DNA from: Clostridium sp. UBA701
GTDB lineage: Bacteria > Bacillota > Clostridia > Clostridiales > Clostridiaceae
Direction: 5' to 3'
Assembly: GCA_002298125.1 (NCBI GenBank)
Contig: DBMJ01000004.1
Coordinates: 1-64,000, forward strand
Length of the DNA stretch: 64,000 nt
The position numbers and the translations under genes were made by a program. The notes under the pieces are model-generated. The model had not been told where the DNA came from and did no database searches. It saw only the letters and a list, made by a program, of their open reading frames with translations. Below, piece after piece: positions 43,094-51,964 of this stretch (position 1 is the stretch's first letter; each line of letters begins with the position of its first letter).

Positions 43094-44041
43094 TTAATTA
43101 TTGCCATAAATAAAATCTTGAAGTTTTTTTACAGTCTTGTCCTTATCCCATTGCCAATAAAAGATGCTTTTTATTAAGGTATTATTTTTATCCTCATCTG
43201 CTGGAAGCCTAAGCTGCTTTATAGGTCCTCCCCAGGATATTACCGATGAGCCTGTGGATATTATTTCTCCATTGGTCATACTGGTCTCAACATAGGGGAT
43301 AAGCTTCATTACAATGTTAGCATAACCAAGCTTTCCATTGGAATTTAGCTTTGTAAAAAGTGCCTCAATTACCCTTCTCTGTCTATCCGTTCTCTCAGGG
43401 TCACCATCCCCAGACTTTCTCATTCTTGCATAGGCTAGGGCTTTTTTCCCATCTAGATGCTGTTTCCCAGCTTTGACAATCCCATCAGGGCTTAATGCAC
43501 CCACCTCATAGTCCTTTATGGTAATGTCTACCCCACCTAGCTCATCCACAATTTTCTCCACTGCATCAAAGTTTAAAAGCACATAATCCTTTATATCCAA
43601 ATCAAAGGTTTCGTTTATAGTCTTTACAGAAAGAGTAGGGCCACCGTAATGATAGGCATAATTTATCTTATTTATCTTGTTCTCTCCAAGCTGAATATAA
43701 GTGTCTCTAAGTATAGAGGTCAGCTTTATCTGCTTATTATACTTGTCTAGTGACAATACCATTATAACGTCCGAAGCCTCTTCTTCCTTATCCACACCTA
43801 ATATAAGAATATTCGTCACGGAGCCATTATTATATCTATTTTTTATTTCTTTAACCTTATCCTCATTTATTCCAAGCTCATTGGATGAATTAGGTAAATT
43901 ATTTCTTTTTATTCTATTCAAGTGGTAACAGCTTGTACCTAACAAGCCACCTATGAATAATACTATGGGTATAGCAATGCACAAAAATATCTTCAATTTT
44001 CTTTTTTTCAAATTTTTTCTTTTCATACTTCTCTTTTCCAA
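43094..44041 (-). CDS. LCP-family (LytR-CpsA-Psr) glycopolymer ligase
   Basis: Attaches lipid-linked polysaccharide or teichoic acid to peptidoglycan outside the cell. 315 residues: a strongly basic N-terminus, one membrane segment (about residues 15-33) and an outer LCP domain. Key stretches: NILILGVDKEEEASDVIMVLSLD (about 77-99), LTSILRDTYIQLG with the catalytic-type Arg/Asp, NYAYHYGGPTLSVKTINETFD and LAYARMRKSGDGDPERTDRQRRV. The start is TTG behind GGGGGGG. It is the nearest candidate to ligate the product of the adjacent polysaccharide block. Confidence 0.9.
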   Translation of the reverse strand: MEKRSMKRKNLKKRKLKIFLCIAIPIVLFIGGLLGTSCYHLNRIKRNNLPNSSNELGINEDKVKEIKNRYNNGSVTNILILGVDKEEEASDVIMVLSLDKYNKQIKLTSILRDTYIQLGENKINKINYAYHYGGPTLSVKTINETFDLDIKDYVLLNFDAVEKIVDELGGVDITIKDYEVGALSPDGIVKAGKQHLDGKKALAYARMRKSGDGDPERTDRQRRVIEALFTKLNSNGKLGYANIVMKLIPYVETSMTNGEIISTGSSVISWGGPIKQLRLPADEDKNNTLIKSIFYWQWDKDKTVKKLQDFIYGNN

Positions 44042-44194
44042 ATTAACCCCCCCATGTCGGATAAATACTACTGCTAAATTGAATTTATAACATCCTTTAT
44101 TTTTTAATTTCAGCCTGCAGTCTAATTATATCAACTCTATATAATTAGTCAATTTCATAATTTCATCTATTAAAAACCATAAACTTATAAATAA

Positions 44195-44222
44195 TTGGAA
44201 TAAATTACTGTTGTAGTATAAT
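44195..44222 (+). promoter_or_regulatory. possible promoter of the 523-residue protein gene
   Basis: TTGGAA (44195-44200) and TATAAT (44217-44222), 16 bases apart. Another TATAAT-like box occurs about 18 bases downstream, so the exact start is unsure. Confidence 0.35.
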
Positions 44223-44281
44223 TCCTGTGTTATAATTACTATATCGCAAAATAAGATCATCACCTTGGGGGAGGGTTATTA

Positions 44282-45853
44282 ATGAAAAAACTAAAACTAA
44301 CTACTGCGCTAATATGGGCCATGGGGATCATATTTATAGCCACACAGCTTCTATACTATAGCAGCTACAGACATCTTCGTGCTATGCCACCTTCTGAAAC
44401 CTGGAGTAAGCCTGTAAAGCTTTCCTCAGGAAACATAGTGGCTTCACCTTCTGGAGTTAAAACTAAGGACGGCTATGTCATTGCCCATGATGATGGCTCG
44501 AAGGTTGTATTACTTAATGTAGATAAGCTTGGTAATGTTAAAGATAAAAAAGAGCTTGAAACCGGCAGTAGCCTGGTAGAGGCTGTACATCTCTTTACTT
44601 CAGAAAATAACTTTTATATACTGTGGAGAATAACTAGAGATGGAGAGCTTTATCTTGAAGGCTATAAGCTGGATGCTTCACTTAAGGAAGTAGAGAAGCT
44701 TCAATACTCTGGAATAACTGCCAGCACTCAAGCCGACGAGAACTACCTCTTTCTAACCTATAAGGATAGAATTGAAGGTATAAACTACGGTAACGGAAAA
44801 CGCTTTTCTATTGCTGCTAAAGATACCTCCTACTTCCATGCTGTGCCCTCACCAAAGGGTTATGTAGGGGTTTTTGTAAATGCAGATGAAAAGTATTCCC
44901 ACTTTATGGTGGTAAACGATGTACCTTCAAAGGTTACCACCACAGACATAGGTGGTTTTAAGGATAAGACCAGATACTTATGCTATACAGTAAACAGTGA
45001 CGGTGACAATTGTACAATACTTTACCAGATGAGGGGTAATAACAATACTGACTCCAAGGCCCTATACCTTTCCTTCTCATTAAAGGATGGAAAGCCAAAA
45101 ACAGGACAGTTAAAGCTTGGTCCTCTTTATGATATAAGCGCCATTTCAGCAGTTCCAAACACAAATGGTTCTATGGACTTTATGGCAAATACTGAGAGAT
45201 TATTCTCAAGAAATTCTGAACAGAGGGACGTTGTTAAGTTTACCGTTGCGGATGGAGAGATTAAGAGTGCTGATTACATAAGCTGCAGCACCACAGGTGC
45301 CTTTGCCCCTTCTCCTGTAGCAGACACGACTCTTTATATGGGCTTTGACCAGCTAAATCAATATGATCTATTAATGAGCTCCACAGATAGCGAGTTTAAG
45401 GCAGCAAATAATCATATCACTGCTCAGGATAAGAAAACAGCCTTCTATGAGACCTTAGACTATATGGGAAAAAGTGTTGCTTCACTCTTTATTTTAGGTA
45501 TTAGTTGGATACTTACAGGGCTTGTATTGTTTTCAATCTTCAGCTTTGTTTGCTTCTCCATATCACCTATAAAGAAAAAAGTGTCCTTTATAGTACTATA
45601 TTCCCTTGTAAATCTGGTGAAATTCTACTATATACTAACCTCAGTATATAAAAATGGAACCCCTTATATGGCAGGACCTCTTTCCTCTATATGGGTGGGA
45701 ATTTTAGTACTTTTAGTAATTACTACTATATCTACTGTGTGGTCCTACCAAAAGTATCTAGATGATATGGATAATATGCCTCTGCTTTTATTCCTTGGGG
45801 GCATAACTATGGACAGCATACTTGCACTTTCCATATTCTATCCACTGGTATAG
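44282..45853 (+). CDS. membrane-anchored outer protein of unknown function
   Basis: The protein has 523 residues. One membrane segment (about residues 9-26) is followed by a large outer part (about 30-395) with repeated short beta-rich blocks (SGNIVASPSGVKTKDGYVIAHDDGSKVVLLNVDKLG, and so on), suggesting a beta-propeller. The C-terminus has four membrane segments (about 398-420, 430-455, 465-485 and 498-520). I do not recognise this combination. The start ATG has GGGGGAGGG eight bases upstream. It lies upstream of the UlaG-like gene on the same strand. Confidence 0.7.
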   Translation: MKKLKLTTALIWAMGIIFIATQLLYYSSYRHLRAMPPSETWSKPVKLSSGNIVASPSGVKTKDGYVIAHDDGSKVVLLNVDKLGNVKDKKELETGSSLVEAVHLFTSENNFYILWRITRDGELYLEGYKLDASLKEVEKLQYSGITASTQADENYLFLTYKDRIEGINYGNGKRFSIAAKDTSYFHAVPSPKGYVGVFVNADEKYSHFMVVNDVPSKVTTTDIGGFKDKTRYLCYTVNSDGDNCTILYQMRGNNNTDSKALYLSFSLKDGKPKTGQLKLGPLYDISAISAVPNTNGSMDFMANTERLFSRNSEQRDVVKFTVADGEIKSADYISCSTTGAFAPSPVADTTLYMGFDQLNQYDLLMSSTDSEFKAANNHITAQDKKTAFYETLDYMGKSVASLFILGISWILTGLVLFSIFSFVCFSISPIKKKVSFIVLYSLVNLVKFYYILTSVYKNGTPYMAGPLSSIWVGILVLLVITTISTVWSYQKYLDDMDNMPLLLFLGGITMDSILALSIFYPLV

Positions 45854-45917
45854 ACACATAATATTTTGCTCCTGTGTCAATAATTATCTTATCCATATAG
45901 TTTTGGGAGGTATAATT

Positions 45918-46550
45918 ATGAGAATAACCTGGATTGGTCATGCAACTTTTTTAATAGAAAATGCTAGGGGAGAAAAACTTCTCATGGATCCTGCGGCTCC
46001 AGAGGTGGGCTATAAGAGCTGCTCAGTACCTGTTAATCTGGTTACGGAGAGTCATCAGCATTATGACCACAACTACACTGAAGGGCTCTTGGGGTGCTAT
46101 AATGTTATTTCAGAACCAGGGCATTATGAATACGGAGGGTTTAAAATCCTTGGCATCCCCTCCTATCATGACGATGTAAAGGGTGCTAAAAGGGGAAATA
46201 ATATAATCTTTGTGGTGGAGTGTGATAACTACAGACTCTGCCACCTAGGGGACCTGGGACATGAGCTTGAGGATAGTGTTAGAGACCTTATAGGTACTAT
46301 AGATGTGCTTATGATACCTGTTGGTGGGAACTTTACCATAGATGGAAAGACCGCCGCAAAAGAGGCTCAGGCCTTAGCCCCACATGTTGTGCTTCCTATG
46401 CACTACAAAACTTCTAGGTTAAGCTTTCCACTTTCGGGAGTGGAGGATTTTTTAATCTATATGAAGCAGGGTGAAAAGCTTGAAAGCTCCTATATAGATA
46501 TAGAAGGTATTCTTACAGGTTTTACTGTAAAAATTTTAAAACCACTATAA
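45918..46550 (+). CDS. UlaG-like metallo-beta-lactamase-fold hydrolase
   Basis: Soluble metal-dependent hydrolase of 210 residues (UPF0173/UlaG-like). ITWIGHATFLIE opens the fold; the metal-binding SHQHYDHN (about residues 48-55), HLGDLGHEL (about 108) and LPMHYKT (about 167) are present. The first motif reads HxHYDH, close to the usual HxHxDH. Substrate unknown. The start ATG at 45918 has GGGAGG seven bases upstream; the longer reading frame from 45822 overlaps the previous gene and is rejected. Confidence 0.82.
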   Translation: MRITWIGHATFLIENARGEKLLMDPAAPEVGYKSCSVPVNLVTESHQHYDHNYTEGLLGCYNVISEPGHYEYGGFKILGIPSYHDDVKGAKRGNNIIFVVECDNYRLCHLGDLGHELEDSVRDLIGTIDVLMIPVGGNFTIDGKTAAKEAQALAPHVVLPMHYKTSRLSFPLSGVEDFLIYMKQGEKLESSYIDIEGILTGFTVKILKPL

Positions 46551-46598
46551 AACAAGAGTGCAGGGATATTCTTTCCCTGCACTCTTGTTTCTATTTTT
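46551..46598. terminator. convergent terminator
   Basis: AAACAAGAGTGCAGGGA and TCCCTGCACTCTTGTTT form a perfect 17-bp stem with a small loop; the plus strand continues with T-rich sequence. It separates the UlaG-like gene from the minus-strand regulator. Confidence 0.95.
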
Positions 46599-46956
46599 CC
46601 CCTATATGTATAAGCCCTGTGGCAAATATGTCCTTTATATGCTCATCGTCTAGGGAGTAGTATACTACCTTACCCTCTCTTCTAAACTTAACTAGCCTAG
46701 AGGATTTTAATACCCTAAGCTGATGAGATATGGAGGATTGAGTCATGGAAAGCACCTCAGCTATATCACAAACACATAGCTCTGCCTTAAAAAGAGCATA
46801 GATTATCTTTAATCTAGTGGGGTCCCCAAAGACCTTAAAAAATTCGGAGAGCTCAGTAAATTCAGTTTCACTTAGCATATTATCCCTTACACAGTCTACA
46901 CAGTCATTATGTATCTCTTTGCAGCTGCATAATTCTATATTGCTTTCAGTTTTCAT
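46591..46956 (-). CDS. ArsR/SmtB-family metal sensor (CadC-like)
   Basis: Dimeric winged-helix repressor of 121 residues. The N-terminus has four Cys (residues 10, 12, 19 and 22) and helix 3 has the ELCVCDIAEVL motif that supplies further Cys ligands. This Cys set is typical of Cd/Pb/Zn sensors such as CadC. SMTQSSISHQLRVLKSSRLVKFRREGKVVYYSL is the DNA-binding wing. The start ATG at 46956 follows GGAGG with the right spacing; the longer frame to 47013 is rejected. No efflux pump gene is adjacent, so its targets may lie elsewhere. Confidence 0.9.
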   Translation of the reverse strand: MKTESNIELCSCKEIHNDCVDCVRDNMLSETEFTELSEFFKVFGDPTRLKIIYALFKAELCVCDIAEVLSMTQSSISHQLRVLKSSRLVKFRREGKVVYYSLDDEHIKDIFATGLIHIGEK

Positions 46957-46995
46957 GGTATGCCTCCTTCGCCGAAAATGGATGACCTTAGAAAG

Positions 46996-47024
46996 ATTAT
47001 ACAACAAATGCATATTGTTTGCAA
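46996..47024 (-). promoter_or_regulatory. promoter and probable operator of the CadC-like gene
   Basis: Minus-strand TTGCAA (47019-47024) and TATAAT (46996-47001) are 17 bases apart. An inverted repeat AACAA-N7-TTGTT (47003-47019) lies exactly between them, where a bound repressor would block RNA polymerase. Its position suggests autoregulation. Confidence 0.7.
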
Positions 47025-47030
47025 TTTGCT

Positions 47031-49190
47031 TTAGTGGCTAAAGTCTACCCCTTTTCCTATAGGTGGCTTACCTTCACTTCTTAGATATTCATTTATAGCA
47101 GGTATTATTACATCCAGACACTGGGTAAATAGTACTATGACCTCTCCTTCCTTAGCTTTCTTCATGGCAGTAATAATAGCCTCCTCCTCCTTATATATAA
47201 TACTGAGCCTTTCCTTTGGAAAGCCTTCTTCAATTGCTCCTCTCATAAGCAGGGCTGCACTTTCACCAACACTTCTTCCTCTAAGATCTGCCTGCTCCCG
47301 TATTATTATTTCATCACAATACTGAGCACTAATGCTGCCCAGCTCCAGAATATATCTATCCATTCTATCTCCAGCAGCGGCAATTATTGAAGTGAGCGCA
47401 GTTTTTTTCATTTCCCGGGCAATATTTAGTACCTCATGAAAGGCCTCGCTGTTGTGTCCATAATCTAGTATTACCTTGTATTCCCCAAAATCCAATATGT
47501 TTTGACGCCCTGGATTTGTGTCAAGATCACAGCTTAAGCTTCTTAGCTCCCCTAGCATTAACTCCTTTTTCTCTGGGGCAAGCTTTAGTGCTGCCATAAG
47601 CGCATACATTATATTCATGGTATTTCCTTTAGACAGTCCTCCATGGGTAAAGGGTATCTCCTCTATCTTAATTAACCTCTCCTCTTTTTTATCTTTGCAG
47701 TGTACCACATACCCATCCCTTAAGTACAGTATAGCTCCTCCCTTTTCTTCATGCCCCTTTAACATTTCATTTTTTTCTATGTCTATTAGTATAATATCCT
47801 CTACCTTCTTATACTTTAGAGCTTCTCTTAGTAAAAGCTCCTGAGCCTTAATTATAATTACTCCACCCTCACCCACAGCTTTAAAGAGCACTGCCTTTAT
47901 TTTAGCTAAATCCTCTAAGTCTCTTATTCCTCCCATACCTATGTGATCCTCAGACAGGGAGGTTACTATTGCAGCATCAATGCTTTGAAAGGCTAAGCCC
48001 CTATTAAGTATTCCTCCTCTTGCGGTCTCAAATACTGCTGCCTCCACCTTAGGGTTTTTAAGAAGCTCCCTTGCACTAATATACCCTGTGGTGTCTCCGC
48101 TTCTTATTTTCTCACCCTTTAAGTATATCCCCCCTGTGCTTGTAAGGCCTGTGTTATATCCCGCAGCTCTGAGCAGTCTTTCAGTAATTCGGGCTGTGGT
48201 GGTCTTTCCATTGGTTCCGCTTACTGCCACCATGGGTATAGTCTTCGCAACACCTACAAGATAGTCTGCACAAGCAGACGCCAAGGCTTCTCGTAAAAAA
48301 GACTCCTTTACCTCAATGTGAAAGATAGACCCTATGTTAAGGAGCCTGTACTCCCCCTCATATATAAAATCCATATAGCAAAATTCTATAGGAAAGTAAC
48401 TATATATATCCTTGCAGAGCTTATATAGCTCCATATCCTTCTTCTGATTAATGACTTTTCCATGAACACAGTATACTCTTATAATATCCTTGCCCCTAAA
48501 CACATAAACTCCTGCATAAAGCTTTAGCATATTATGGAGAAGCTTCTTAGCACAAGCTTCCTCTGTAGAGCAAAGTCTTAAATCCATGGATTTGTCCACA
48601 GGTATAAAGCATAGCGCTTCCTTAGGATTAAAGTAAGTTTCAAGCTCCTTTTCATGAAATAGCAATCTACCCTCTGTAAGGGGAACTAAGCTTCCCTTAA
48701 GCTTATCCATAACTGCATTAAGATCTCTGCTAAGCATAACGTTTGACATATTTTCAATGCTTTGATATTCCTCTCCAAGGATGACTAAATTGCAGCCATA
48801 TCCCACTTGATATAAGTCTCTAGCAAGCTCTATTACAGGGACATTCCTTCTTTCAAGCTCCTCTATTATATCCTTTAGCAGCCCTCCTCTTAAAAAGACT
48901 GCCCCCTTATCAACTAGCTCCTTTACTTTTTCTCTATCCACTGCTAAATATCTTAATAGATATATGCTAAGCTCAGCATTATGATAGGTAACATTTACCT
49001 CAAAGCAGTCCTTATCCTGCACTAGTGCTATAAGCTGTTCTTGGTAACCATATATAGAGCATATTCTAAAGTACAGCTTTAGATATTGCACAATTTCCTT
49101 CTCACTGCCTTCTACAATGTTTACAGTTATTATTTGTTCCTCCTCTGTTATATTGTAGCCCTGGTATACCTTTAGTGAAGTAAGCTGCAT
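47031..49190 (-). CDS. cyanophycin-synthetase-like Mur ligase
   Basis: The protein has 719 residues. From about residue 330 on it matches the Mur-ligase half of cyanophycin synthetase: VAVSGTNGKTTTARI (P-loop near 342-349), TGLTSTGGIYLKGEKIRSGDTTG, VEAAVFETARGGILNRGL, EDHIGMGGI, and VILDYGHNSEAF near 600. The region before it (about 180-330) aligns by eye with the CphA ATP-grasp domain (VFRGKDIIRVYCVHGKVIN), but the catalytic Glu-x-Asn stretch seems replaced by LLNIGSIFH. So the amino-acid-adding role is uncertain. ATG start with GGTGGTGAG. No cyanophycinase is nearby. Confidence 0.8.
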   Translation of the reverse strand: MQLTSLKVYQGYNITEEEQIITVNIVEGSEKEIVQYLKLYFRICSIYGYQEQLIALVQDKDCFEVNVTYHNAELSIYLLRYLAVDREKVKELVDKGAVFLRGGLLKDIIEELERRNVPVIELARDLYQVGYGCNLVILGEEYQSIENMSNVMLSRDLNAVMDKLKGSLVPLTEGRLLFHEKELETYFNPKEALCFIPVDKSMDLRLCSTEEACAKKLLHNMLKLYAGVYVFRGKDIIRVYCVHGKVINQKKDMELYKLCKDIYSYFPIEFCYMDFIYEGEYRLLNIGSIFHIEVKESFLREALASACADYLVGVAKTIPMVAVSGTNGKTTTARITERLLRAAGYNTGLTSTGGIYLKGEKIRSGDTTGYISARELLKNPKVEAAVFETARGGILNRGLAFQSIDAAIVTSLSEDHIGMGGIRDLEDLAKIKAVLFKAVGEGGVIIIKAQELLLREALKYKKVEDIILIDIEKNEMLKGHEEKGGAILYLRDGYVVHCKDKKEERLIKIEEIPFTHGGLSKGNTMNIMYALMAALKLAPEKKELMLGELRSLSCDLDTNPGRQNILDFGEYKVILDYGHNSEAFHEVLNIAREMKKTALTSIIAAAGDRMDRYILELGSISAQYCDEIIIREQADLRGRSVGESAALLMRGAIEEGFPKERLSIIYKEEEAIITAMKKAKEGEVIVLFTQCLDVIIPAINEYLRSEGKPPIGKGVDFSH

Positions 49191-49250
49191 TTTCTCACCA
49201 CCATCACTTAATCCTTATATTATGTTTCATTTTTATGTCTTAAATTATGC

Positions 49251-49294
49251 AAAAAAATAGCAGGAAGAGAAAGCTTAGTTTTCTCTTCCTGCTT
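49251..49294 (-). terminator. terminator after nrdG
   Basis: AGCAGGAAGAGAAA and TTTCTCTTCCTGCT pair perfectly (14 bp), and the minus strand continues with ATTTTTTTGC. Confidence 0.93.
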
Positions 49295-49309
49295 AAGGCT
49301 TATATTATA

Positions 49310-49768
49310 TTATTTTAATTTGAGTACTCTTTGATTGCTAGAGCCTGCATATCTTGGTGCACCCTCCATGAGCTCCTCTAAAAATGGTCCATCCACCAGT
49401 ACATCCACATAGCTTAGCAGCTTATGCACATGAGGATTTGAGCTTTTTTTAAGTTCCTCAAGTACATATCCAGTATAGCACCACAAGCTTTTGCCATTTG
49501 CTTTTACCAGGGAAGCCAGCTCACACAAGGCTTCTGCCTGATCAAAGGGCTCCCCTCCTGAAAAGGTCACTCCCCGAGCTATACTATTTTTTTCTATAAC
49601 ATAATAGACCTTGCTCACCTCTACGCTGTCACCATAGCTTTTGCTTTGCATATCCTTGTTGTGGCATCCCCTGCAGTTATGGCTGCAGCCTGAAACAAAC
49701 ACCACAGTTCTAAGTCCTTCACCGTTTACAAGGGAATCTGGCAGCATTCCCGCCAACTGAAGCTTCAT
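49310..49768 (-). CDS. nrdG: anaerobic ribonucleotide reductase activating enzyme
   Basis: Radical-SAM activase that makes the glycyl radical on NrdD. The 152 residues contain the CxxxCxxC cluster motif (Cys28, Cys32, Cys35 in GCSHNCRGCHN) and the SAM-binding GVTFSGGEPFDQ (about residues 67-78). The start ATG follows GGGGG. It lies 12 bases behind nrdD in one operon. Length is typical. Confidence 0.96.
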   Translation of the reverse strand: MKLQLAGMLPDSLVNGEGLRTVVFVSGCSHNCRGCHNKDMQSKSYGDSVEVSKVYYVIEKNSIARGVTFSGGEPFDQAEALCELASLVKANGKSLWCYTGYVLEELKKSSNPHVHKLLSYVDVLVDGPFLEELMEGAPRYAGSSNQRVLKLK

Positions 49769-49780
49769 TAAAATTCCCCC

Positions 49781-51892
49781 TTATAGCTTATAGATCTGGT
49801 TCTGTGTTACATGGGATACTCTATCCGTTCTTTCCGCCTGCTTTCCTGCTCCAAATCTTTCATCTAAGCTTAAGTAACCTGTTACCCTTGAAATTCCCTG
49901 GATATCATAGTTGCCGCAGGTAGGGCACTTCTTCTCTCCTGCATGAAGATATGTCCCACAAGGTCTGCAATATCTTATATGAAAGTTTATTCCAATATAG
50001 CTTATATTAGTTTCCTTGTAGGCATAGCTTAAAATATCCTCTATAACCTGAGGATCTGGATAATCATCCAGTTCTATATAGCTTATATGGCCAGCATTAC
50101 ATAGCTTATGATAAGGGGCTTCTATATCTATCTTATCCTTTATGGATATGGGAAAGCCTACAGGTACATGGTAGCTGTTGGTGTAGTACTCCTTGTCTGT
50201 AACCCCTTTTATCTTACCAAATATCTTCTGATCCTGAAGTATAAACCTTCCACTTAAGCCCTCTGCAGGAGTTGCATAGGTGCTCCAGTTTAGTCTGTCC
50301 TGGGCTGTGTACCTATCTGTAACTGCTCTTATATGGGACACAATTCTAAGCCCAAGCTCTCTTGCTTCTTCACTCTCTCCATGATGCTTTCCCGTTAGTG
50401 CTATTAGAGTTTCTGCCAGACCAATAAAGCCTATGGACCAGGTACCCTGCTTTAAAATTGGTTCAATGGTATCCTCTGGGGATAAGTTTTCTGAGCCCTT
50501 CATCAAGCCCTGACCTGCTACAAAGGGCAGATCCTTTATTTTAAGCTTCTTAAGCACTGAGTATCTGTGCATTAGGGATTCCCTGGCCAGCTCTAGCTTT
50601 TCATCTAGCAGCTCAAAAAACTTGTTTTCATTACCCTTTGAGAGCAGCCCTATTCTAGGAAGGTTAACTGTGGTTGGAGCAATGTTTCCTCTTCCCTTGG
50701 TACCAGGCTCTCCATTTATATTTGACATTATGTAGGTTCTGCATCCCATGGTAGCAGGTACAATTCCCTCATCGTAATACTTCTTGTTAAAATCTGCATC
50801 TAGATTCATAAAGGTGGGGTTCATCCTCTTTGCTGCTACATTACAGGCGAGCTTAAAGAGATAGTAGTATGGATCATTAGGTTCCCTATTTACCCCGGCC
50901 TTAACTCTAAAGATTATGTTTGGGAATATTGGCTGTTCTCCCTTTCCAAGTCCCTTTTCATATTCCTTAAGGAAGATTTCACATACTAAGGCAGCATCCT
51001 TTGACTCTGGTATTCCTATGTTTATAGAACTGAAGGGTACCTGAGAGCCTGCCCTAGAATGCATGGTATTTAAATTGTATACTATACCCTGCATTGCCTG
51101 CCCTATATCCTTTAGAAGTCTCACCTCTATGAGCTTCTCCATTCTATCCTTTTCTACCCCTAATTCCGTAAGCTCCTTCCTGATTTCCACACGAGTGGGC
51201 TCCACAAATATCCCCATGTCGTTATCAAAATCAGGGTGGGATTGTCCCCCAAACATGTCATTTTGGCTAGACTGTAGTAGTATGCAGGATAGCTCTGCTG
51301 CAGATTCTATTCTCCTTGGCTTGTTGATAGTGCCATATCCAGTATTAAATCCATTCTCCAGCACCTCTCTGGTGGGAATATGTAAACAATTTGTAGTCAA
51401 ATTGTAGCTGTCTAAATCATGATAGTATATGTCTCCATTTTCATGGGCCTTTGATAGATGCTTAGGCATCATTGCCAGATTGTGCCATTTGTTGGACTCA
51501 CTGGCTATTCTAAGAAGCTTGGAGCTGAAGTTATTGCCTACATTGGCATTGTCCCTGTCAGTTTCAACTCCTATTTGTTCAATGGCCTTCATCAGGTCAG
51601 ACTTAATCTCCCTTACCTTGGTTCTCTCTTGTCTATAATTTGAGTAGATTCCTCCGATAATTTCATAGTCACTTTCCATAAGGGTCTTTATCACTACATT
51701 TTGTACTTCCTCTACAGTGATATTCTCTTTTTCAAGAGACTCCAGAGCCTTAATAACCTTCTGGGTCAAATCAATGGCTTCACTTTCCTTAAATTGATAT
51801 GCTATTTCCTCCGCGGCTTTTTTTATGGCGTTAGTGATCTTAATTGAGTTAAAATCCACTACCCTGCCATCCCTTTTCACAACATGTAGCAT
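49781..51892 (-). CDS. nrdD: anaerobic ribonucleoside-triphosphate reductase
   Basis: Class III enzyme that makes deoxyribonucleotides without oxygen. 703 residues: an N-terminal ATP-cone (VVKRDGRVVDFNSIKITNAI, allosteric control), core stretches such as YGTINKPRRIESAAELSCILLQ, the zinc site CRPC...CPTC near 650, and the glycyl-radical site RVTGYL (Gly near residue 672). The start ATG has GGGGGTATTGAAGA upstream. A promoter and an NrdR-like box precede it. Confidence 0.96.
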   Translation of the reverse strand: MLHVVKRDGRVVDFNSIKITNAIKKAAEEIAYQFKESEAIDLTQKVIKALESLEKENITVEEVQNVVIKTLMESDYEIIGGIYSNYRQERTKVREIKSDLMKAIEQIGVETDRDNANVGNNFSSKLLRIASESNKWHNLAMMPKHLSKAHENGDIYYHDLDSYNLTTNCLHIPTREVLENGFNTGYGTINKPRRIESAAELSCILLQSSQNDMFGGQSHPDFDNDMGIFVEPTRVEIRKELTELGVEKDRMEKLIEVRLLKDIGQAMQGIVYNLNTMHSRAGSQVPFSSINIGIPESKDAALVCEIFLKEYEKGLGKGEQPIFPNIIFRVKAGVNREPNDPYYYLFKLACNVAAKRMNPTFMNLDADFNKKYYDEGIVPATMGCRTYIMSNINGEPGTKGRGNIAPTTVNLPRIGLLSKGNENKFFELLDEKLELARESLMHRYSVLKKLKIKDLPFVAGQGLMKGSENLSPEDTIEPILKQGTWSIGFIGLAETLIALTGKHHGESEEARELGLRIVSHIRAVTDRYTAQDRLNWSTYATPAEGLSGRFILQDQKIFGKIKGVTDKEYYTNSYHVPVGFPISIKDKIDIEAPYHKLCNAGHISYIELDDYPDPQVIEDILSYAYKETNISYIGINFHIRYCRPCGTYLHAGEKKCPTCGNYDIQGISRVTGYLSLDERFGAGKQAERTDRVSHVTQNQIYKL

Positions 51893-51908
51893 TCTTCAAT
51901 ACCCCCAG

Positions 51909-51924
51909 ACACAATATATAGTTT
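51909..51924 (-). promoter_or_regulatory. NrdR-like box upstream of nrdD
   Basis: ACACAATATATAGTTT on the plus strand matches the published NrdR box pattern (acaCwAtATaTwgtgt) in 15 of 16 positions by my count. It lies between the -10 box and the start codon, where the repressor would block transcription of nrdDG when dATP is plentiful. A clear second box was not found. Confidence 0.65.
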
Positions 51925-51935
51925 TAACCTTAATA

Positions 51936-51964
51936 AGTATAAACCAGAGAAAACTTTATGGCAA
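51936..51964 (-). promoter_or_regulatory. predicted promoter of nrdDG
   Basis: Minus-strand TTGCCA (51959-51964) and TATACT (51936-51941), 17 bases apart. A short inverted repeat CCAGAGA/TCTCTGG (51944-51950 and 51978-51984) brackets the -35 box. Confidence 0.65.
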
